Shown piece by piece: positions 6,860 through 10,028 of a stretch of 10,028 nt of DNA. The translations under genes were made by a program, and so were the position numbers. Under the pieces are notes generated by a model that was given only the letters and a program-made list of their open reading frames with translations, was not told where the DNA came from and did not search any database. The stretch is taken from NCBI GenBank assembly GCA_023419055.1, contig JAEZYO010000064.1, forward strand, positions 1-10,028, in the 5' to 3' direction. This stretch comes from Pseudomonadota bacterium (GTDB taxonomy: Bacteria > Myxococcota > Polyangia > Polyangiales > Polyangiaceae). Positions within the stretch are counted from its first letter, which is position 1; every line of letters starts with the position of its first letter.

Positions 6860-6863
6860 GAGC
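6846..6863. repeat. 9-bp perfect tandem duplication
   Basis: ACACGGAGC occurs twice in direct succession (6846-6854 and 6855-6863) in the gap between the barrel gene stop and the kinase start, abutting the GC-rich hairpin. It may be a slippage product or a pair of half-sites for a regulator; the sequence alone does not decide. Confidence 0.6.
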
Positions 6864-6874
6864 GCGCCGCGCTC
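6860..6874 (-). terminator. GC-rich hairpin at the stop of the barrel/TSP3 gene (possible weak terminator)
   Basis: GAGCGCG-C-CGCGCTC (plus-strand reading) is a palindrome with 7-bp arms around a single central base. It spans the TGA stop at 6873-6875. On the RNA the tight centre would open to a loop of at least three bases, leaving a stem of about six GC-rich pairs. No U-run follows, so intrinsic termination would be weak, and the element may instead stabilise the 3' end. Chance palindromes are frequent at this GC content. Confidence 0.3.
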
Positions 6875-8669
6875 AATTCGACTGCGGCACCAGGGGTGCA
6901 GCCGGAGGTGGCGGGATCGAGACCTCGAGCGACGCACCCTTTCCGGCGCGCACCATGCGGTAGGTCGGTTTCACTGCCGCTTTCAAGCGCACGACGAGGC
7001 GCACCGCGTCGTTGTCCGGCAGGAGCTGGGCGCGCGCGACGTTCGCGTCGAACTCGGACGCCACCAGCGGATTCCGATTGTTCCTGAGCGAGACCGTCGC
7101 GCCCTTCATCCGGTACGTAAACTCGCCGTTCTTCTCCACGACCTCGACCTTCACGGAGTCCGTGAGCTGCACGAACACGGTGGACGAGCCGTTCTCGTTC
7201 GGGCGGAAACCGGCGAAGGTCGCCTCGACGGGTCCCTTGCCCGGGCAACCGTCCGTGGGCGAACCGGGCGCGAGCGACATCGCTTCACGCGGGCACGCGT
7301 CTTTCGCGTCCTCGATCCCGTCGAGGTCCGTGTCGCGCGGTCCGGTGGGGCAGCCGTTCGTGGCATTGTCGTTCGTCCGGACGCCCTTCTCGTCAGGGCA
7401 AGCGTCCACGCGATCGGGGATGCCGTCACCGTCGCTGTCCTGCAGCGGACAACCGTTCATGCCCGCGTCGTTCGAAGGCTCGCCCCTTTGATCGGGGCAG
7501 GCGTCCTCGCTGTCCGGGACGCTGTCACCGTCGCGATCGCTCGCGGTCGGTGCCGGGCAACCGTTCGTCGCGGGATCGTTGCTCGCGAGCCCTGCCTGGT
7601 CGGGGCAAGCGTCGCTGTTGTCGTCCACGCCGTCGCTGTCGCGATCCACCGAGCGGAAGTCCTTCGGAGCCTCCTCGCCGGGCCAATACTTGCTCACGGG
7701 CGCGTAGGCGACGCTGAACACCACGCGCGGCGCCGTACCGGGAGCGTCGGAGAGCCCAGGGCCGATGCCACCGCCGATGACGACATCCTGTACCCGGAAC
7801 TTCGCGCCGAAGAGCGCCTCGAGCGGCGACGTGGACGACGCGAAATCGTCGTCGCGCTCGGAAGCGACGAACCCGCCCCCGTTGAGCTCCGCGCCCACTT
7901 GAAGGCGATCATCCAGGAGCAGGAACCCTGCGCCGACGCCGAAGTTCACGGTATTGCCGATTTCGAGCGAGCCCGTGTCGAGGTACTCGCGCAGCAGGTA
8001 GCCGACGTTGGCCGCGTAGATGAAGGGACCGGCGCGACCGCTCGCGTTGAGCTTCGGCAAGACGCGGAAGCTCCCGTCACCCGTCAGGTTGTCCTCGCTC
8101 CCGGTCGGAAACCACACGTCCACCGCGGGCGCGAACGAGAACGGCGCGTGTTCCGATCCCACGACGCGAGCGCGCACCCCGAGCCGTAGATCGCCGAAGG
8201 CCGGGCTGTCCGGGGCCGCGGGCCCCTCCCCCTCCTGGACCAGCGCGACGGGCGCGTCGAGGTTCACGAGAAGCCAGGGCAACGGGACCACGGACGCGTC
8301 CAGGTGCGCGTACAGCTGGCTCGAGACGATCTCGCGCCGCTCCCCGGTGTCCGCGTCGGTGCGCACGATCGTCGGCTTGAGCGTGTAGTGGCCGAGCAGC
8401 ATCGCGCGCACGATCTCGGGCACGTCGGTCGAGCTTGCGTCGTTGACCGAGAAGAAGCGATCGCCCGCCGGAGCTGGTTCGAAGCGGAGCAGCGAGAAGC
8501 CCTCGGCGAACTGCTGATCGAGCGCGTTCTGCGCGACCGCGGGTGATGCGGCAGAGCCGAACGCGGCGAGCGCCAGGGCGAACGCGCGAGCGCGCCGAGA
8601 TTTCACGCGAGGATCGTGCGCCGCATGAGCGCTCCGGACTTGCATCGAATCACGGCCATTTGAGCGCAT
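6873..8669 (-). CDS. Outer-membrane beta-barrel candidate with four TSP3 repeats and C-terminal AMIN-like domain
   Basis: The protein has 598 residues with ATG at 8669. The signal peptide core is KSRRARAFALALAAFGSAASPAVA before QN (about 23-46), so GTG at 8606 or ATG at 8645 are alternative starts; none has a good ribosome site. Residues about 47-328 alternate polar and hydrophobic strands with Gly/aromatic turns (DVWFPTGSEDNLTGDG, FIYAANVGYLL, VNFGVGAGFLL, DRLQVGAELNGGGF), as in outer-membrane barrels. Residues 342-476 hold four TSP3 calcium-binding repeats (DxDxDGxxDxxDACPD with a trailing NGCP), the fourth degenerate. Residues about 481-585 resemble an AMIN domain (VFVQLTDSVKVEVVEKNG, VRLVVRLKAAVKPTYRM), a fold that in AmiC and PilQ contacts peptidoglycan. 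This suggests an outer-membrane protein tethered to the wall. It follows the Cys-rich MYXO-CTERM gene by 53 nt, probably in one transcript. The barrel call is from pattern only. Confidence 0.8.
   Translation of the reverse strand: MRSNGRDSMQVRSAHAAHDPRVKSRRARAFALALAAFGSAASPAVAQNALDQQFAEGFSLLRFEPAPAGDRFFSVNDASSTDVPEIVRAMLLGHYTLKPTIVRTDADTGERREIVSSQLYAHLDASVVPLPWLLVNLDAPVALVQEGEGPAAPDSPAFGDLRLGVRARVVGSEHAPFSFAPAVDVWFPTGSEDNLTGDGSFRVLPKLNASGRAGPFIYAANVGYLLREYLDTGSLEIGNTVNFGVGAGFLLLDDRLQVGAELNGGGFVASERDDDFASSTSPLEALFGAKFRVQDVVIGGGIGPGLSDAPGTAPRVVFSVAYAPVSKYWPGEEAPKDFRSVDRDSDGVDDNSDACPDQAGLASNDPATNGCPAPTASDRDGDSVPDSEDACPDQRGEPSNDAGMNGCPLQDSDGDGIPDRVDACPDEKGVRTNDNATNGCPTGPRDTDLDGIEDAKDACPREAMSLAPGSPTDGCPGKGPVEATFAGFRPNENGSSTVFVQLTDSVKVEVVEKNGEFTYRMKGATVSLRNNRNPLVASEFDANVARAQLLPDNDAVRLVVRLKAAVKPTYRMVRAGKGASLEVSIPPPPAAPLVPQSN
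7242..7646 (-). repeat. Four thrombospondin type 3 repeats
   Basis: The units start near residues 342, 378, 411 and 446, giving a period of about 33-36 residues. Each has an acidic DxDxDGxxD calcium motif, then DACPD, then a spacer ending in GCP. The two cysteines per unit can pair as in TSP3. The fourth unit changes DACPD to DACPR and has an altered spacer. Confidence 0.88.
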
Positions 8670-8715
8670 CGCCAGAAGAATGGGAAACTTAGCGGCCCCT
8701 CGCCTGGTCGTTCCC

Positions 8716-8725
8716 TAAGCGCTTA
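8716..8725. repeat. 10-bp perfect palindrome over the stop codon of the Cys-rich gene
   Basis: TAAGCGCTTA is self-complementary and its right end includes the TAA stop (8723-8725, minus strand). It lies at the start of the 53-nt gap to the barrel gene. It has no loop, so it is more likely a protein site or chance than an RNA hairpin. Confidence 0.4.
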
Positions 8726-10028
8726 CTGAAGCGATGCGCTCGAAACTCCCCGCCTCCGGCGCCGGATTGCTGCGGCCCCGAGAGCCAGGCCGAGCAGAGC
8801 GAGCGCGGCGCGGTTCGGACCTGCGCCACCCGGGACGCGGCAACCGCAGGTTCCCTCGTCACGCGCGTCGATCATCGTGTTGAGGACGCAGGTTCCGTCG
8901 ATGCACAGGTTTTCGCCCGTGCACTCGGCGTGGGTGGCGCAGGCGGCGCCGCACGCCGTGCCGTCGCAGCCGTAGGAGAGGCAGCGCTCGGTCTCGCCCT
9001 CCGTGCAGCGGCCCGCGCCGTCGCAGACCTGACCTTCGGAGGCGACACCGCTCGAGCAGAAGGCGCTCCCGCAGCTGGCCCCCGCTTCGGCGAAGCCGCA
9101 GCTGCCGCGGCTCGTACCGTTGCATTCAGCGCCGCAAGGCCCGGCGCCTTCGCACGCCGGGCGGCCACCGTGCGTCGCTCCGGTCACCGGCGTGCACTCG
9201 CCGAGCGAGCCCGCGACGTCACACGCTTCGCACTGACCTCCGCAGGCCGTGCCGCAGCAGACACCGTCCACGCAGAAGCCGCTCTCGCACTGGTCCGCTC
9301 CGCCGCACTCCTCCCCCGGCGGCTTCTCCGGCACGCAAACGCCCGCCGAGCAGTACTCGCCGTCGGCGCAGGCCTCGGGATCGTTCGCGCAGGGGCCGTC
9401 GCATTGCCCGTCGGGGCCGGTGCAGTCGTACTGCCCACAAGCTTGCTCCTCGACGCCGGGGCAGCGCCCGGTGCCCTGGCAGGTCGCTTCCACGAGCGCG
9501 ACCGCGCCGCTGCTCCCGTCATCGCAGCTCCCGGGGCGGCAGACGTCACCCACCGGGTAGCTGCAGCCCTCGGTGTTGGTTCCGTTGCAGCTGCCGCCAC
9601 AGGCGCTCCCGTCGCTGGTGCAGGCGGTGCGCGTGCCGTGTGGTGCTTCGCCCGCCGGGACGGGGGAGCACGAACCCTCGCTGCCCGCCACGTCGCACGC
9701 CTCACACTGGCCGAGGCAAGCCGAGTCGCAGCACACGCCGTCGGTGCAGTACCCACTCGCGCAGTCGCCGTCGTCGGCGCACTGACCGCCCGGGGGGAGC
9801 TTCGGCTGACACGTGGCCGCGACGCAGTACTCGCCGTTCGGGCAATCACCGTCCAAGACGCACTCGTCGCCGCCGCACACGTCGCCTTCGCAGGCACCCG
9901 TCGGGCACTCGATCGGAGCCGGCGCGGGGCACGCACCCTTGCCGTTGCACACCGCCAAAAGCGTCGCGGTTCCGTCCGCGCAACCGGCAGCCTGGCATTC
10001 CGTCTCGCGGTTCGGATAGGTGCAGGCC
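8723..10028 (-). CDS. Cysteine-rich repeat surface protein with MYXO-CTERM sorting signal (N-terminus outside window)
   Basis: The frame is open from the right edge to TAA at 8723, giving 434 visible residues. There is no credible start inside: the only candidate near 9958 is TTG, and Cys-rich sequence with the same spacing continues before it, so the gene begins beyond 10028. The visible part has more than 60 cysteines in two tandem units of about 150 residues plus part of a third. Each unit contains C-x-SG-x-C-x-DGVCC, GQCEACDVAGS and CNGT, then a GEYC-type or related segment. The C-terminus is a MYXO-CTERM tripartite signal: CGC, a hydrophobic helix (LALLGLALGAAAI) and RRRRR, with an 8-residue tail. 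Such signals are processed by myxosortase, and proteins carrying them are displayed on the outer surface (TraA is the known example). The cysteines probably form disulfides outside the cell. The downstream barrel/TSP3 gene is its likely partner. Specific function unknown. Confidence 0.92.
   Translation of the reverse strand, partial: ACTYPNRETECQAAGCADGTATLLAVCNGKGACPAPAPIECPTGACEGDVCGGDECVLDGDCPNGEYCVAATCQPKLPPGGQCADDGDCASGYCTDGVCCDSACLGQCEACDVAGSEGSCSPVPAGEAPHGTRTACTSDGSACGGSCNGTNTEGCSYPVGDVCRPGSCDDGSSGAVALVEATCQGTGRCPGVEEQACGQYDCTGPDGQCDGPCANDPEACADGEYCSAGVCVPEKPPGEECGGADQCESGFCVDGVCCGTACGGQCEACDVAGSLGECTPVTGATHGGRPACEGAGPCGAECNGTSRGSCGFAEAGASCGSAFCSSGVASEGQVCDGAGRCTEGETERCLSYGCDGTACGAACATHAECTGENLCIDGTCVLNTMIDARDEGTCGCRVPGGAGPNRAALALLGLALGAAAIRRRRRGVSSASLQ
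8879..10028 (-). repeat. Tandem ~150-residue cysteine-rich units (two full, one partial)
   Basis: Unit A is encoded by 9317-9790 and unit B by 8879-9316. The second half of another unit occupies 9791-10028 and continues beyond the window. Shared landmarks are CASGYCTDGVCC against CESGFCVDGVCC, GQCEACDVAGS identical in both, SCNGTNTEGC against ECNGTSRGSC, and CADGEYCSAGVC against CPNGEYCVAATC. Unit B ends in a diverged CTGENLCIDGTC before the sorting signal. Similarity is clear at protein level and partly at DNA level. Confidence 0.85.

Noticed and set aside
6663..8189. 508-codon open frame on the plus strand opposite the barrel/TSP3 gene and the 5' end of the kinase gene
   Set aside because: The product is Arg/Val/Ala/His-rich with no domain, and it covers two well-supported minus-strand genes. 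High GC content commonly keeps the opposite strand open.
8879..9790. CRISPR-like or DNA-level repeat array
   Set aside because: The periodicity is about 440-475 bp, in frame, and explained by protein domain duplication. There are no short identical repeats with unique spacers.
9956..9958. Start codon of the Cys-rich gene inside the window
   Set aside because: The codon is TTG, has no ribosome site, and the upstream frame continues with cysteine-rich repeat sequence to the window edge, so it is internal.

Overview
The window looks like a chromosome segment from a myxobacterium (phylum Myxococcota), most likely of the Polyangiales/Sorangiineae type. It is very GC-rich with strong G/C bias at third codon positions. 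It holds a Hanks-type Ser/Thr kinase with a Pro/Ala-rich tail, a cysteine-rich repeat protein ending in a MYXO-CTERM sorting signal, and outer-membrane and secreted proteins built from thrombospondin type 3 (TSP3) and FG-GAP repeats. The taxonomic call is inference from gene content; there is no rRNA or other phylogenetic marker here.

Left block (1-2401), housekeeping and redox. The window opens in the last 64 codons of a plus-strand metallophosphoesterase. Its stop codon overlaps, tail to tail, the stop of a minus-strand COG2509-type FAD-dependent dehydrogenase. A 97-bp divergent intergenic region, carrying a 6-bp-arm inverted repeat whose arms both look like -35 elements, separates that gene from tpx (thiol peroxidase) on the plus strand. 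tpx converges on the next block with only 7 bp between stops.

Middle block (2409-6712, minus strand): a compact three-gene operon read right to left. It encodes a transmembrane Ser/Thr protein kinase, then a secreted or membrane TPR-like protein (3-nt gap), then a probable lipoprotein with a Gly/Ser linker, one cadherin-like/Ig-like domain and a seven-bladed FG-GAP (integrin-alpha-like) propeller (GTGA stop/start overlap). The tight coupling suggests the three products act together, perhaps as an envelope signalling unit.

Right block (6873-10028, minus strand): a cysteine-rich MYXO-CTERM surface protein, truncated by the window edge, followed after 53 nt by an outer-membrane beta-barrel candidate with four TSP3 repeats and a C-terminal AMIN-like domain. 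The pairing recalls the TraA/TraB outer-membrane-exchange pair of Myxococcus xanthus, with an AMIN-like domain where TraB has an OmpA-like domain. That parallel is a hypothesis.

There is no stretch longer than 300 bp without a gene, and I see no tRNA, rRNA, CRISPR array, insertion sequence or attachment site. Several long open frames opposite the real genes are GC-driven shadows and are not annotated. The strongest candidates for something new are the Cys-rich/barrel-TSP3-AMIN pair and the coupled kinase/TPR/propeller operon.
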